This document shows, piece after piece, positions 29,158 through 38,526 of a stretch of DNA of 64,000 nt. Source of the stretch: Candidatus Symbiobacter mobilis CR (lineage in GTDB: Bacteria > Pseudomonadota > Gammaproteobacteria > Burkholderiales > Burkholderiaceae_C); the NCBI RefSeq assembly GCF_000477435.1, contig NC_022576.1, positions 124,001-188,000 on the forward strand, written 5' to 3'. The first letter of the stretch is position 1, and every line of letters starts with the position of its first letter. A program made the position numbers and the translations under genes. Below the pieces are notes generated by a model. The model had not been told where the DNA came from and made no database searches. It saw only the letters and a list, made by a program, of their open reading frames with translations.

Positions 29158-29495
29158 TCACGAACCAGAGCCGCCAATCGCGGGGTGGCATTCGTTCGTG
29201 TGATGCGATCTTCTCAATACTGCCAAAGCAACATCCATTTTTTGCGACATGTTTTCTTCAACCCAGATAGTCCATGAGGGTTTGCAGGGCAGGTGGATGC
29301 AGTGGCGAGGCAGTTTTGGGCTGAGTGCGACGTCCATGAGTGCGACGTCCATGTAAGGCGTTCATAGCTGGAGCTAGGAACAACGAAGAAGGGCAAAAAT
29401 GGCCGCCCATGCGCCTCATGCCCGCAAACAGCACCGAAGGTGCGCCTCATGGACTATCTGGGTTCAAACTTGCAGACGTGTCTCGACATTGCCGC
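29158..29495 (-). pseudogene. Transposase C-terminal remnant split by the miniature element
   Basis: On the minus strand the segment before the element reads CRDTSASL and the part after it KKTCRK, WQY, then (past a stop) EDRITRTNATPRLAALVRD. It matches the frame at 19092-19301. It is broken by the 203-bp element at 29261-29463, by a stop codon, and by divergence around the WQY. Family unassigned. Confidence 0.6.
29261..29463 (-). mobile_element. Miniature inverted-repeat element, copy 2 (203 bp)
   Basis: Same 19-bp terminal inverted repeats as copy 1 at 22217, and again flanked by TCA direct repeats (29258-29260, 29464-29466). It is in the opposite orientation. It is longer because of interior change including a tandem 16-bp GAGTGCGACGTCCAT-type duplication near 29331. 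Inserted into a transposase remnant whose uninterrupted homologue at about 19190 shows a single TGA at the joint, confirming insertion with 3-bp duplication. Confidence 0.87.
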
Positions 29496-29505
29496 ACGGG
29501 CAGTG

Positions 29506-31326
29506 TTACTGCAGTAGGCCTTTTTTTATCTCATACATGGCGGAATCAGCTTCCTTGAGAATCTGATCGGGGTCCATGTCGCCACCGAGAAACAACTTGA
29601 TTCCAACGCTGGCTGACCCATGATGGTGGACATTGCCCAGTACGTAATCCGAATTCAAAGCGCTGTGAATCTTCTCGACAAAAGATTTTGCATACTGAGC
29701 AGCCTGCTCCGCGTCGGTGCTCAGTCTTGAGAGCAGCACAATAAACTCATCACCACCGAGCCGGGCTACAGTGTCTGATTGACGGACAATACTTTGCAAT
29801 CGGTTGGCAACTTCGACCAGCATCTGATCGCCTGTATCGTGGCCGTAGTTGTCATTCAATTGTTTAAACTTGTTCAGGTCGATAAATAACACTGCCAAAT
29901 AGTTGTTTTCACGCTTACCAAGATACAGCGCTTGTGTAAGCCGGTCTAGCAGCAGGCGGCGGTTGGGGAGCCGCGTGAGGGGGTCATGGAATGCCAAATG
30001 CCTTAAATCATCTTCCAGGCGTTTTCGTTCCGTCAAGTCGAAAAACTGAATCAATAAATGAACTTCGCCTTTCAGATGACTGGGCAGAATTCGGTACTCA
30101 AACCACACGTTTTTTCCAAATGTAGTGACGAGATGCGCTTCTCGCTGTTGTGGCTCCTGAAGTTTTAGGGCGGTCAGGCAATCGCCAAGCAGACTTGATA
30201 CTTTCCACGAGGAAATATCGTAGAAATTCTGCGCCAGTAAGTCTTCACGTGTTGCCCCAACAAATTTGGCATAAGCCTCATTAGCCAAGACGCATTGGCC
30301 ACTTTCGACATAGACACCAATCGGAATTGGTGAGTTGATCAGCATGCTTTCATTGAAATTGAGTGCCTCAGATAGATTTTCTGTGCGTTCAAGCAACTGG
30401 ATCTCTAGTTCCTTGCGCTTGGCAACTTCTTGCCGCAAGTGATGATTCCAGAAGGCAAATGATGCGAGCAATAACATTGTCACGCCCAGTACCTGCCAGA
30501 TAAGTGTGTAATCGATTTCCTCGACAAATGTGAATGTCGTCCAGCGTTTTGAAATTGCTGATCGATCGTCATGCGAGAGCGAGACGATTGCAGTATCGAA
30601 TGCATTTTTCAGGTCTGGTAAATCCTTGCGCACTGCAATGGAAATCGGATAAGCATAGTCCAGCTTGCCAATAATTTTTAGGTTTCGCAACAGCCAACCA
30701 TAATCGCTAACCAGCGCATCGAGAGGTGTCACATGAGCATATACCCGGTCAGCCATGATCGTATCCATTGATTCATTGGCAGTTTCGACGTATTTCTGCC
30801 GGATGCTCGGATAATCGCGAGCGATCCACTGCATGATTGCACCGCTCTTTGGCCCGGAAATGGTCTTTCCGGAAAGGCTGCTCAATGAACCGATGAATGG
30901 TCGATCCGGTTTAGCGATCAAAACGTGAACCATGTCGAAATAAGGCACCGTAAAGTCGAGGTATTGTTCCCGCTCAGCAGTTTTCACTGCGCCAACGAGG
31001 AAGTCGCAGTCGCCACGTTTGACGGCATCTAGCGCATCTGTCCATGTGAGAGTCTGATGGGGTACAACGTGAATTCCGAGCCGCTCAGCGAATAATTGCA
31101 GATAATCTCCAAAAATACCCTTTTGTTGACCGCTGTCGGCATAGTCATAGGGGCGCCAGGCGGGGTTGAAGCAATACACGAATGTTCGTCCCGTCAATAC
31201 GTCTGCAGAATTTCCCGAGGATGCAGCCTGCCCTGGGGATGCGGCATTACAGGCCGTACAATATAGCCAAAGCATAACGGCCAGGGGATAGTGCCGAATC
31301 GACATGGTCTGATTTTGTTTCGTCAC
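29506..31326 (-). CDS. Periplasmic solute-sensing PAS-GGDEF diguanylate cyclase
   Basis: A 606-residue membrane sensor. After a signal sequence (LAVMLWLYCTACNA), an SBP_bac_3 amino-acid-binding-like domain (about 45-270: FNPAWRPYDYAD, GDCDFLVGAVKTAERE) faces the periplasm. One transmembrane helix (about 278-298) leads to a PAS domain (about 325-440) and a GGDEF domain (about 445-606) with intact RLGGDEF. It should make c-di-GMP in response to a bound solute. ATG 31305 is an alternative start. Downstream lies the transposase/miniature-element debris; upstream 31327-31558 has no gene and presumably its promoter. Confidence 0.9.
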   Translation of the reverse strand: MTKQNQTMSIRHYPLAVMLWLYCTACNAASPGQAASSGNSADVLTGRTFVYCFNPAWRPYDYADSGQQKGIFGDYLQLFAERLGIHVVPHQTLTWTDALDAVKRGDCDFLVGAVKTAEREQYLDFTVPYFDMVHVLIAKPDRPFIGSLSSLSGKTISGPKSGAIMQWIARDYPSIRQKYVETANESMDTIMADRVYAHVTPLDALVSDYGWLLRNLKIIGKLDYAYPISIAVRKDLPDLKNAFDTAIVSLSHDDRSAISKRWTTFTFVEEIDYTLIWQVLGVTMLLLASFAFWNHHLRQEVAKRKELEIQLLERTENLSEALNFNESMLINSPIPIGVYVESGQCVLANEAYAKFVGATREDLLAQNFYDISSWKVSSLLGDCLTALKLQEPQQREAHLVTTFGKNVWFEYRILPSHLKGEVHLLIQFFDLTERKRLEDDLRHLAFHDPLTRLPNRRLLLDRLTQALYLGKRENNYLAVLFIDLNKFKQLNDNYGHDTGDQMLVEVANRLQSIVRQSDTVARLGGDEFIVLLSRLSTDAEQAAQYAKSFVEKIHSALNSDYVLGNVHHHGSASVGIKLFLGGDMDPDQILKEADSAMYEIKKGLLQ

Positions 31327-31558
31327 AGCGTAGAAGGGGAAGTGGTTGAGGGAATGTTGACTATATCAGCACAGGCTGCACGTCATATATTTGTTAATAC
31401 GGTGATTGATATTAGTTTTGAAATAGAAAATTCTGCTTTGCAAGTCGTGATGCTTTGGTTTCGAGGGGGCGAATAGCTGCGTGGCGAACACCGCCATGGA
31501 AGTAACAAATACTAATCAAATACCAATCGTTGCGCTACGGTGCCAAGAACCTGGGGCT

Positions 31559-32785
31559 TCAGTCCCGGCGAATCAGCACTAGCCCTTTGAGGTATTCCCC
31601 TTCGGGAAAGGCCGTGCTGATGGGGTGATCGGCCCCAGCGCCCAGACGTTCGACGATCAGGCATTCGACACCAGCATCGGCGCTGGCGCTGGCGACGATC
31701 TTGTGGAACAGCTCGACGCCGATGCCGCTGGAGCAACTGAAGCCGAACAGCACGCCCTGGGGGCGCAGGAGCTGGAAGGCGATGCGGTGGATATCCTTGT
31801 AGGCCCGTGCGGCTTTGTCGGCGTGGCGCACTGTGGGGGCGAACTTCGGGGGGTCGAGGACGATGGCGTCAAACCGGCGCCTGGCATCAAGGAACCGGCG
31901 CATCGTGGTGTTGACGTCTGCCTCGATCCATGTGCAGCGGTCTTCCGCAAAGCTGTTGCGGCGAATGTTGTCCTGTGCCAGTGCGAGCGCTTCGCCGCTG
32001 GAGTCGACCGAGGTCACGTGCCGTGCGCCCCCGTGTAGCGCAGCAACGGTGAACCCGCCGGTGTAGCAGTAGGTGTTGAGCACGTCGTCGAATCCGCGCA
32101 GCCGGGCGTATTGGGCGAAGCGAAGGCGGTTGTTGCGCTGGTCGATGTAGTACCCCGTCTTGTGCCCGGTGGCGATGTCCAGGGCCATCGTCCAGCCGTG
32201 TTCTCGAATCACGTGGGTCGTCCCCGTGCCCCCACGCAACCATCCGGTGCAGGGTGGCAGGCCTTCCAGGGCGCGGTTGCTGGTGTCGCTGCGTTCGTAT
32301 AGGTCATGCAGCCCTGTTGATGCGAGCAGTGCGTCGGCAATGGCGTCTTTCCATCGCTCGGCGCCTGCCGAAAGGAACTGCGCGACGAGCACGCTGCCGT
32401 AGCGGTCGACGACCAGCCCGGGCAGTCCATCCGATTCGCCGTGAATCAGGCGCACAGCATCACTTTCGCTGTCGATGCCCAGCCGTTGCCGGGCAGTGAT
32501 GGCGTGTTGGCACAGCGTAGGGAAATAGGGCGCGTCGATGCGGGCGGATTCGTCGAAGCTCCATACCCTGGCGCGAATCTGCGAATGTGGGCTGTATGCC
32601 GCCCATGCGAGGAAACGCCCATCGTGGGCTACGACGCGCACCGTTTCGCCCATCCCGGCATCACCACGCGCAATGGCGGAGGCAAAAATCCAAGGGTGTT
32701 TGCGCTGGAGCGAACGTTCTTTTCCGGGGTGTAGGCGCAGCGTGTTCATCGCAAAATCGATTGTGGATGGGGTGGTAATGGTCAA
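31559..32785 (-). CDS. rlmI: 23S rRNA (cytosine-C5) methyltransferase RlmI
   Basis: SAM-dependent methyltransferase for m5C1962 of 23S rRNA. An N-terminal PUA domain (LHPGKERSLQRKHPWIFASA) precedes the central segment (LPGLVVDRYG, HKTGYYIDQRNNR) and the Rossmann core with VLNTYCYTGGFTVAAL and the catalytic-region VLDPPKF, then FSCSSGI. ATG 32749 (MNTLRLHPG) is closer to family length; the 32785 ATG has the better GGGG ribosome-binding site. Stands alone. Confidence 0.92.
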   Translation of the reverse strand: MTITTPSTIDFAMNTLRLHPGKERSLQRKHPWIFASAIARGDAGMGETVRVVAHDGRFLAWAAYSPHSQIRARVWSFDESARIDAPYFPTLCQHAITARQRLGIDSESDAVRLIHGESDGLPGLVVDRYGSVLVAQFLSAGAERWKDAIADALLASTGLHDLYERSDTSNRALEGLPPCTGWLRGGTGTTHVIREHGWTMALDIATGHKTGYYIDQRNNRLRFAQYARLRGFDDVLNTYCYTGGFTVAALHGGARHVTSVDSSGEALALAQDNIRRNSFAEDRCTWIEADVNTTMRRFLDARRRFDAIVLDPPKFAPTVRHADKAARAYKDIHRIAFQLLRPQGVLFGFSCSSGIGVELFHKIVASASADAGVECLIVERLGAGADHPISTAFPEGEYLKGLVLIRRD

Positions 32786-32817
32786 TTATCCATTGCCAGA
32801 AACAAAAAACAAAAAAC

Positions 32818-33780
32818 CTAGTCGTTCGTCTGCATGTATTGCGAAAGTTTCTCGACTTGCAACCCGACCACTTCGGCAACTTGTTGCAAGGGCATCCCGT
32901 GTTGCAATAAGCGTTGCGCGACTTCGAGCTTCGCTTCCCATTTTCCTTCGGTCTTCCCTTCGATTTTTCCTTCTTCTTTTCCTATTTTTATCCCTTCTTC
33001 TTTTCCTATTTTTATCCCTTCTTCTTTACCTTCTTGGATCCCTTCCACCTTGCCTTCTCTGATCCCATTTGCATGTGCCAAGGCGATGGAGTCTTTTTGC
33101 AGGATGATGAAATCTTTGCGCTTGCTTTGCATGGCCAGTTCTTCTTGGGACAATCCAGCCTCGTTGGCAATGGTGAAGGCTTGCGAGAATGCAGGCAATT
33201 GTCCGAGTGTTTCTGGAATGTAGGCCAGGCTGCCTGCGTTTTGAATGAAATAAATCCATTTATCCACGATATCGACCAGTTCAGATTCTGTTTTGTGAAA
33301 CTTGGGTAGTTCGATGAAGACAAGCTCGATATCGCCGTTGTACTGCACGAGCCGGTCTTTTTCAATCAATTGGAACGTGCTCAAATATTCGCTGTAGTCT
33401 TCAAACATCACAAAGTCCGTGATAGTCAGGGCGACCACAGGATTGAGCAGGTGATAATGTTCCCCCTTGATCAGTTGCGTGGAGTACGCCTTTGCGGCGT
33501 TGTAGAGCACGCGCTGTTCAAATCCTGGCACATTCAATACCTGCATTTCGATGATGACCGACGTGCCGTTGGACAACGTGGCCCGCACATCGACAAAGGT
33601 ATCTTTCATTCCCTGGATCAGCGGGATCTGGTAGGGGTCGACGATAGTCAAGTCTTCGATAAATCCTTGATCATGAAACAAATCCAAGGAATTGAGAAAG
33701 CTCAACAGAATGTTTTTGGAGTTATCGCTACCAAAAACTTTTTTGAACGCATAGTCTGTTTTGACGTCGAGGAATTTCAT
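32818..33780 (-). CDS. Rpn-family recombination-promoting nuclease, copy A
   Basis: A 320-residue PD-(D/E)XK nuclease/transposase-like protein. It begins MKFLDVKTDYAFKKVFG; the active-site candidates are Asp64 (VDVRATL) and Glu78-x-Gln80 (VIIEMQ). A low-complexity EGKEEGIKIGKEEG hinge near 250-285 precedes a C-terminal helix with AEVVGLQVEKLSQYMQ. The frame is open upstream but the conserved MKFLD start is at 33780. It is more than 99% identical to copy B next door, with one extra KIEG-type tetrapeptide in the hinge. In E. coli, Rpn proteins stimulate recA-independent recombination. Confidence 0.88.
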   Translation of the reverse strand: MKFLDVKTDYAFKKVFGSDNSKNILLSFLNSLDLFHDQGFIEDLTIVDPYQIPLIQGMKDTFVDVRATLSNGTSVIIEMQVLNVPGFEQRVLYNAAKAYSTQLIKGEHYHLLNPVVALTITDFVMFEDYSEYLSTFQLIEKDRLVQYNGDIELVFIELPKFHKTESELVDIVDKWIYFIQNAGSLAYIPETLGQLPAFSQAFTIANEAGLSQEELAMQSKRKDFIILQKDSIALAHANGIREGKVEGIQEGKEEGIKIGKEEGIKIGKEEGKIEGKTEGKWEAKLEVAQRLLQHGMPLQQVAEVVGLQVEKLSQYMQTND

Positions 33781-34014
33781 AATATGACTGGAGATGTATG
33801 ATAAGCCAGGATGCAATAGAGATAGAGCGTATACAAAATTGCCCCATCTTCATTATTGTGTAAGTAACCAAGCAGCTTCTCGAAGCCATCCTGAAACTCT
33901 CTTCGCCCAAGCAGTCGACTGAGGAATCTAGGTGAAAGGTTGGTTCTGGATAGTTGCTCGGAAAATCAATCGTGGATATATAGTGCAAAAAAGCCAAAAT
34001 AACAAAATAAAAAC

Positions 34015-34965
34015 CTAGTCGTTCGTCTGCATGTATTGCGAAAGTTGCTCGACTTGCAACCCGACCACTTCGGCAACTTGTTGCAAGGGCATCCCGTGTT
34101 GCAATAAGCGTTGCGCGACTTCGAGCTTCGCTTCCCATTTTCCTTCGGTCTTCCCTTCTTCTTTTCCTATTTTTATCCCTTCTTCTTTTCCTATTTTTAT
34201 CCCTTCTTCTTTACCTTCTTGGATCCCTTCCACCTTGCCTTCTCTGATCCCATTTGCATGTGCTAAGGCGATGGAGTCTTTTTGCAGGATGATGAAATCT
34301 TTGCGCTTGCTTTGCATGGCCAGTTCTTCTTGGGACAATCCAGCCTCGTTGGCAATGGTGAAGGCTTGCGAGAATGCAGGCAATTGTCCGAGTGTTTCTG
34401 GAATGTAGGCCAGGCTGCCTGCGTTTTGAATGAAATAAATCCATTTATCCACGATATCGACCAGTTCAGATTCTGTTTTGTGAAACTTGGGTAGTTCGAT
34501 GAAGACAAGCTCGATATCGCCGTTGTACTGCACGAGCCGGTCTTTTTCAATCAGTTGGAACGTGCTCAAATATTCGCTGTAGTCTTCAAACATCACAAAG
34601 TCCGTGATAGTCAGGGCGACCACAGGATTGAGCAGGTGATAATGTTCCCCCTTGATCAGTTGCGTGGAGTACGCCTTTGCGGCGTTGTAGAGCACGCGCT
34701 GTTCAAATCCTGGCACATTCAATACCTGCATTTCGATGATGACCGACGTGTCGTTGGACAACGTGGCCCGCACATCGACAAAGGTATCTTTCATTCCCTG
34801 GATCAGCGGGATCTGGTAGGGATCGACGATAGTCAAGTCTTCGATAAATCCTTGATCATGAAACAAATCTAAGGAATTGAGAAAGCTCAACAGAATGTTT
34901 TTGGAGTTATCGCTACCAAAAACTTTTTTGAACGCATAGTCTGTTTTGACGTCGAGGAATTTCAT
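34015..34965 (-). CDS. Rpn-family recombination-promoting nuclease, copy B
   Basis: A 316-residue near-twin of copy A in the same orientation, separated by 234 bp. I counted about six base substitutions and one 12-bp indel (in the Lys/Gly/Glu hinge) across the 950 bp. Protein differences are D for G at residue 72, Q for K near the C-terminus, and the missing tetrapeptide. Active-site residues D64, E78 and Q80 are retained. The flanks outside the ORFs are clearly more diverged than the ORFs, pointing to homogenisation. Nothing coding is seen in the intervening 234 bp. Confidence 0.88.
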   Translation of the reverse strand: MKFLDVKTDYAFKKVFGSDNSKNILLSFLNSLDLFHDQGFIEDLTIVDPYQIPLIQGMKDTFVDVRATLSNDTSVIIEMQVLNVPGFEQRVLYNAAKAYSTQLIKGEHYHLLNPVVALTITDFVMFEDYSEYLSTFQLIEKDRLVQYNGDIELVFIELPKFHKTESELVDIVDKWIYFIQNAGSLAYIPETLGQLPAFSQAFTIANEAGLSQEELAMQSKRKDFIILQKDSIALAHANGIREGKVEGIQEGKEEGIKIGKEEGIKIGKEEGKTEGKWEAKLEVAQRLLQHGMPLQQVAEVVGLQVEQLSQYMQTND

Positions 34966-35151
34966 AATTTTATTGGCAATGTATTATGAGCGCGGATGCA
35001 ATGAAGAAAAACCGAGTATGAAAAATGGCCGCGTTACGAAGGAAAGGAAAGTCTTCTTCCTTCAGAGCACAGCCGGGAACAGATTCGCTCCGATCTCGGA
35101 AAAGCCATCGCTACAATGGTTCGCACTTGTTGACCTCCCTGTGGTAATACT

Positions 35152-36045
35152 ATGGCGTCTTCTCCCGCGAAGGTTTTTGGCAGCATCGTCGCAATGGTCA
35201 CCCCGATGCTTGATGACGGTGGGGTCGATTACGCTGCGTTGCGGCGGCTCATCGACTGGCATGTAGAGCAAGGCACCCGCTGCATCGGCGTCGTCGGAAC
35301 CACTGGCGAATCTCCCACTGTACGTGTCGAAGAGCATTGCGAGGTGATTCGCGTCGCAGTCGCGCAGGCGGCGGGCAGGGTGGGTGTCATGGCTGGTTGT
35401 GGCTCCAATTGCACTGCGGAAGCCATTGAATTGGCCCGCTATGCCAAAGAGGTGGGGGCAGATTGCCATCTGCAGGTCGTTCCGTACTACAACAAGCCGA
35501 CGCAGGAAGGGCTATACCAGCACTTCCGCACCATTGCGGAGGCCGTCGATCTTCCCCTCTACCTCTACAACGTGCCTGGCAGGACTGTAGCGGAGCTGTC
35601 GATCGATACAGTATTGCGCCTTGCGCAGGTGCCGGGGGTAGTGGGGATCAAAGAGGCATCGGGGAATCTCGAGCGTGCCCAATGGCTGCTGCGTGATGCT
35701 CCGGAGGGTTTTGCCGTGTTGTCGGGCGACGACCCCACTGCCGTGGCGTTGATGCTGTGTGGAGGGCATGGCAACATCAGCGTGACGGCCAATGTCGTCC
35801 CCGCTCTGATGTCGCAGTTGTGCGATGCGGCCATGTCCGGCGATGTGCGCCGCGCCATGGCATTGCAGTATCGGCTTTTGCCTTTGCACCGTGCGTTGTT
35901 TCTGGAACCCAATCCCATCCCCGTCAAGTGGGCGATGTCTCGTCTTGGGTTGTGTGGGGCGGCGCTGAGGCTGCCGTTGTCGCCGCTGCATCGCACCCAC
36001 CAAGACGTGTTGGAAGACGTGCTGCGCGGGTTGGATCTGCTCTGA
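35152..36045 (+). CDS. dapA: 4-hydroxy-tetrahydrodipicolinate synthase
   Basis: Condenses pyruvate with aspartate semialdehyde in lysine and meso-diaminopimelate synthesis. The TIM-barrel active site is complete: GTTGESPT (residues 49-56), Tyr139 in YNVPGRT and the Schiff-base Lys167 in GIKEASG. The 297-residue length is standard. It leads a plus-strand set with bamC and a PBP5/6-type carboxypeptidase, all for cell-envelope building. Upstream 34966-35151 separates it from the Rpn copies. Confidence 0.97.
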   Translation: MASSPAKVFGSIVAMVTPMLDDGGVDYAALRRLIDWHVEQGTRCIGVVGTTGESPTVRVEEHCEVIRVAVAQAAGRVGVMAGCGSNCTAEAIELARYAKEVGADCHLQVVPYYNKPTQEGLYQHFRTIAEAVDLPLYLYNVPGRTVAELSIDTVLRLAQVPGVVGIKEASGNLERAQWLLRDAPEGFAVLSGDDPTAVALMLCGGHGNISVTANVVPALMSQLCDAAMSGDVRRAMALQYRLLPLHRALFLEPNPIPVKWAMSRLGLCGAALRLPLSPLHRTHQDVLEDVLRGLDLL

Positions 36046-36127
36046 CGAGACAGCGCCGTGTTGCCACGGTCTGGTTGTCTGTTCCACTGCGTTCCCTATT
36101 TCTTTTATTGATCATCGAAGGTAGGCT

Positions 36128-37222
36128 GTGTTCATACGGTTGTTTGTGTTGGGTATCCATGTTGTGTGTATCGCCGTGTTGTCGGCATGTTCGGCGTTGC
36201 AAACCGACAAGGTGGACTATCGCAGTGCCACGCAGGCGCCACCGCTGGAGGTGCCGCCCGATTTGACCCGCCCTTCTACCCGGACACCCTATGTCGTTGG
36301 GGGGGCGGCTGTCACGGCCACAGGCTTTCTTGCAGGCCGGGCTTCTGCCCCGCAGGCGCCTGTGGGCGCCTTGGACCTTGGTACGGTGCGGATGGGGCGG
36401 GAGGGTAGCCAACGCTGGCTTTCCGTGGCGCTGCCTGCAAACAAGTTGTGGGATGACCTCAAGGATTTTTGGCAGGAGCACGGTTTTGTGCTGGTGACGG
36501 ATCGTCCTGATCTGGGGATCATGGAAACCGATTGGGCCGAAAACCGCGCCAAACTTCCCCAAGATTTCCTGCGCAATGCACTCGGAAAAGTGCTTGATGG
36601 GCTGTATTCGACAGGAGAGCGTGACCGATTCCGTACTAGGCTAGAAGCCAATCCGCAGGGGGGAACGGACATCTTCATCACGCACCGTGGCATGGTCGAG
36701 GTCTATAGCACCGCGCAAAAGGACCAAACCGTCTGGCAACCCCGTGCTGCCGATCCGGAGCTGGAAGCGGAGTTTCTGCGTCGCTTCATGGTGCGGTTGG
36801 GGATGTCGGCAGAGCAGGCGCAAACAGCTTTGACGCCTGAGGTCATCGCAAAACAGGGTGGAGTGCGGGTTCGCGATGCGGAAGGCGCCGTGGTGTTGGA
36901 GATGGATGAAGACTTTGACAAGGCGTGGCGTCGGGTGGGGTTGACACTGGATCGCACCAATTTCACCGTTGAAGATCGTGACCGAGCAAAGGGGATTTAC
37001 TACGTCCGGTATGTGGCGCCCAAGGCTGAGGGGAAGGATGCTGGGTTTTTCGGGAGCCTGTTCCGTTCCAAGCCCCTGCAACCCGAACCGCAGCAGTACC
37101 AAATCGTCGTCGCTGCCGAATCGCAACGCTGTGTGGTTTCCGTGTTGCGTGCGGATGGTTCGTCAGCCGCCATGGAAGATGCCCAGCGGATCATCGCCCT
37201 CCTCGCGCAAGATCTGCGCTGA
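36128..37222 (+). CDS. bamC: Outer-membrane assembly lipoprotein BamC
   Basis: Accessory lipoprotein of the BAM complex that inserts beta-barrel proteins into the outer membrane. GTG start; signal peptide with lipobox LSAC (Cys at residue 21) followed by the unstructured segment DYRSATQAPPLEVPPDL. Two helix-grip domains follow (about 95-215 and 245-364), the second including MDEDFDKAWRRVGLTLDR. The 364-residue length is typical. dapA-bamC adjacency is common in proteobacteria. The PBP gene starts 3 bp after its stop. Confidence 0.93.
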   Translation: MFIRLFVLGIHVVCIAVLSACSALQTDKVDYRSATQAPPLEVPPDLTRPSTRTPYVVGGAAVTATGFLAGRASAPQAPVGALDLGTVRMGREGSQRWLSVALPANKLWDDLKDFWQEHGFVLVTDRPDLGIMETDWAENRAKLPQDFLRNALGKVLDGLYSTGERDRFRTRLEANPQGGTDIFITHRGMVEVYSTAQKDQTVWQPRAADPELEAEFLRRFMVRLGMSAEQAQTALTPEVIAKQGGVRVRDAEGAVVLEMDEDFDKAWRRVGLTLDRTNFTVEDRDRAKGIYYVRYVAPKAEGKDAGFFGSLFRSKPLQPEPQQYQIVVAAESQRCVVSVLRADGSSAAMEDAQRIIALLAQDLR

Positions 37223-37225
37223 GCA

Positions 37226-38413
37226 GTGGCCATGACGAATGCTGCGAGACGGCTGCTGGCCGGGCTGCTGGCGTGGTGCGTGTTGTCCTCTGCGGCAGCA
37301 CTAGGGCCGACTTCCCCGGAGATTGCCGCCCGTTCCTATTTGTTGTTGGATCTGACGGCCAACGGGCAGGTTTTGGCAGCCCGGAACCCCGAAGCGCCGG
37401 TAGAGCCTGCGTCGCTAACCAAGCTCATGACGGCATACCTGGTTTTCGATGCATTGCGGGTGGGAACCATTCGTCTGCAGGATGTGTATCCGGTCAGTGA
37501 GCGGGCGTGGCAGATGCCGGGGTCTCGCATGTTCGTCGTGCCTGGAGCACGGGTTCCTGTGGAAGACTTGCTCAAGGGCATGATCGTCCAAAGTGGCAAC
37601 GATGCTGCGGTGGTGTTGGCAGAAGGCGTTGCGGGCAGTGTGGAGCGATTTGTCGCGTTGATGAATGAGCAAGCCAAGTCGTTGGGGATGCGTTCCACGG
37701 CCTTTATGAATCCCGAAGGATTGACCACGCCGGGGCATACCACCACTGTCCGCGATCTGGCCGTGTTGGCAACCCGGTTGATCCAAGACTTTCCGCAGTA
37801 CTTCCCTTTCTACGCAATACAGAAGTACCACTACCCTGGTACTCCCGCCGCCAACGATAGGAATCGCAATCTTTTGCTGTTTCGCGACCCGACCGTCGAT
37901 GGACTCAAGACGGGTTACACCCAGGCAGCAGGATATTGCATGATTGCCACGGCGCGTCGGCCAGTCGCAAAGGGAAACTGGCCTCAGGGGCGCAGGCTGT
38001 TGTCGATCGTCGTCGGTGCCAGCAGCGAGGCAGCACGGGCCAATGAATCGCAAAAATTGTTGAATTGGGGGTATGCAGCATTCCAGCCAGTGCGCCTGTT
38101 TGATGCCAATCAGCCTGTGGTTACACCTGCCGTCTGGAAAGGAAAGGATTCCCAGGTTGCGTTGGGGTCGACTACTGCGATCGTCGTGGCGGTACCTGCT
38201 GGATCGCAATCGCAACTAGCTACCCAGGTGCTACGCAAAGATCCGTTGGTGGCGCCGATTGTCAAAGGGCAGCAGATTGCCACGTTGCAGGTACGCAGTA
38301 CGGGGCGCAATGAAGAATTTCAGTTGGGAATTCCGCTCGTTGCATTGCATGCGGTCGAGGAAGCGGGATTGTTGGGCCGTGCGTGGGATGGCTTGCGGTT
38401 GTGGATTCGCTGA
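37226..38413 (+). CDS. D-alanyl-D-alanine carboxypeptidase (PBP5/6 family)
   Basis: Trims terminal D-Ala from peptidoglycan pentapeptides at the periplasmic face. A signal peptide (LAGLLAWCVLSSAAA) precedes the S11 peptidase domain with Ser63-x-x-Lys66 (SLTK), Ser123-Gly-Asn (SGN) and Lys228-Thr-Gly (KTG). The C-terminal PBP5_C beta domain ends in an amphipathic anchor (LLGRAWDGLRLWIR). The GTG at 37226 or ATG at 37232 starts it, 3 bp after bamC. The dacA-versus-dacC paralogue cannot be decided. Confidence 0.95.
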   Translation: MAMTNAARRLLAGLLAWCVLSSAAALGPTSPEIAARSYLLLDLTANGQVLAARNPEAPVEPASLTKLMTAYLVFDALRVGTIRLQDVYPVSERAWQMPGSRMFVVPGARVPVEDLLKGMIVQSGNDAAVVLAEGVAGSVERFVALMNEQAKSLGMRSTAFMNPEGLTTPGHTTTVRDLAVLATRLIQDFPQYFPFYAIQKYHYPGTPAANDRNRNLLLFRDPTVDGLKTGYTQAAGYCMIATARRPVAKGNWPQGRRLLSIVVGASSEAARANESQKLLNWGYAAFQPVRLFDANQPVVTPAVWKGKDSQVALGSTTAIVVAVPAGSQSQLATQVLRKDPLVAPIVKGQQIATLQVRSTGRNEEFQLGIPLVALHAVEEAGLLGRAWDGLRLWIR

Positions 38414-38526
38414 AGGGCGCGCCGGATAATGGCTGCGGCGGTGTGGAACAATGGCTAGTGTGTCGAGTGGGATGGATCGGTGGTCAATTCCGGTGGTGAT
38501 ATTGGTTTTTTCTTGGAGCGTGAGTT

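Noticed and set aside
32930..34240. Short regular repeats as a CRISPR array
   Set aside because: They are in-frame 21-bp repeats encoding the Lys/Gly/Glu hinge of the Rpn proteins, without spacers or cas genes.
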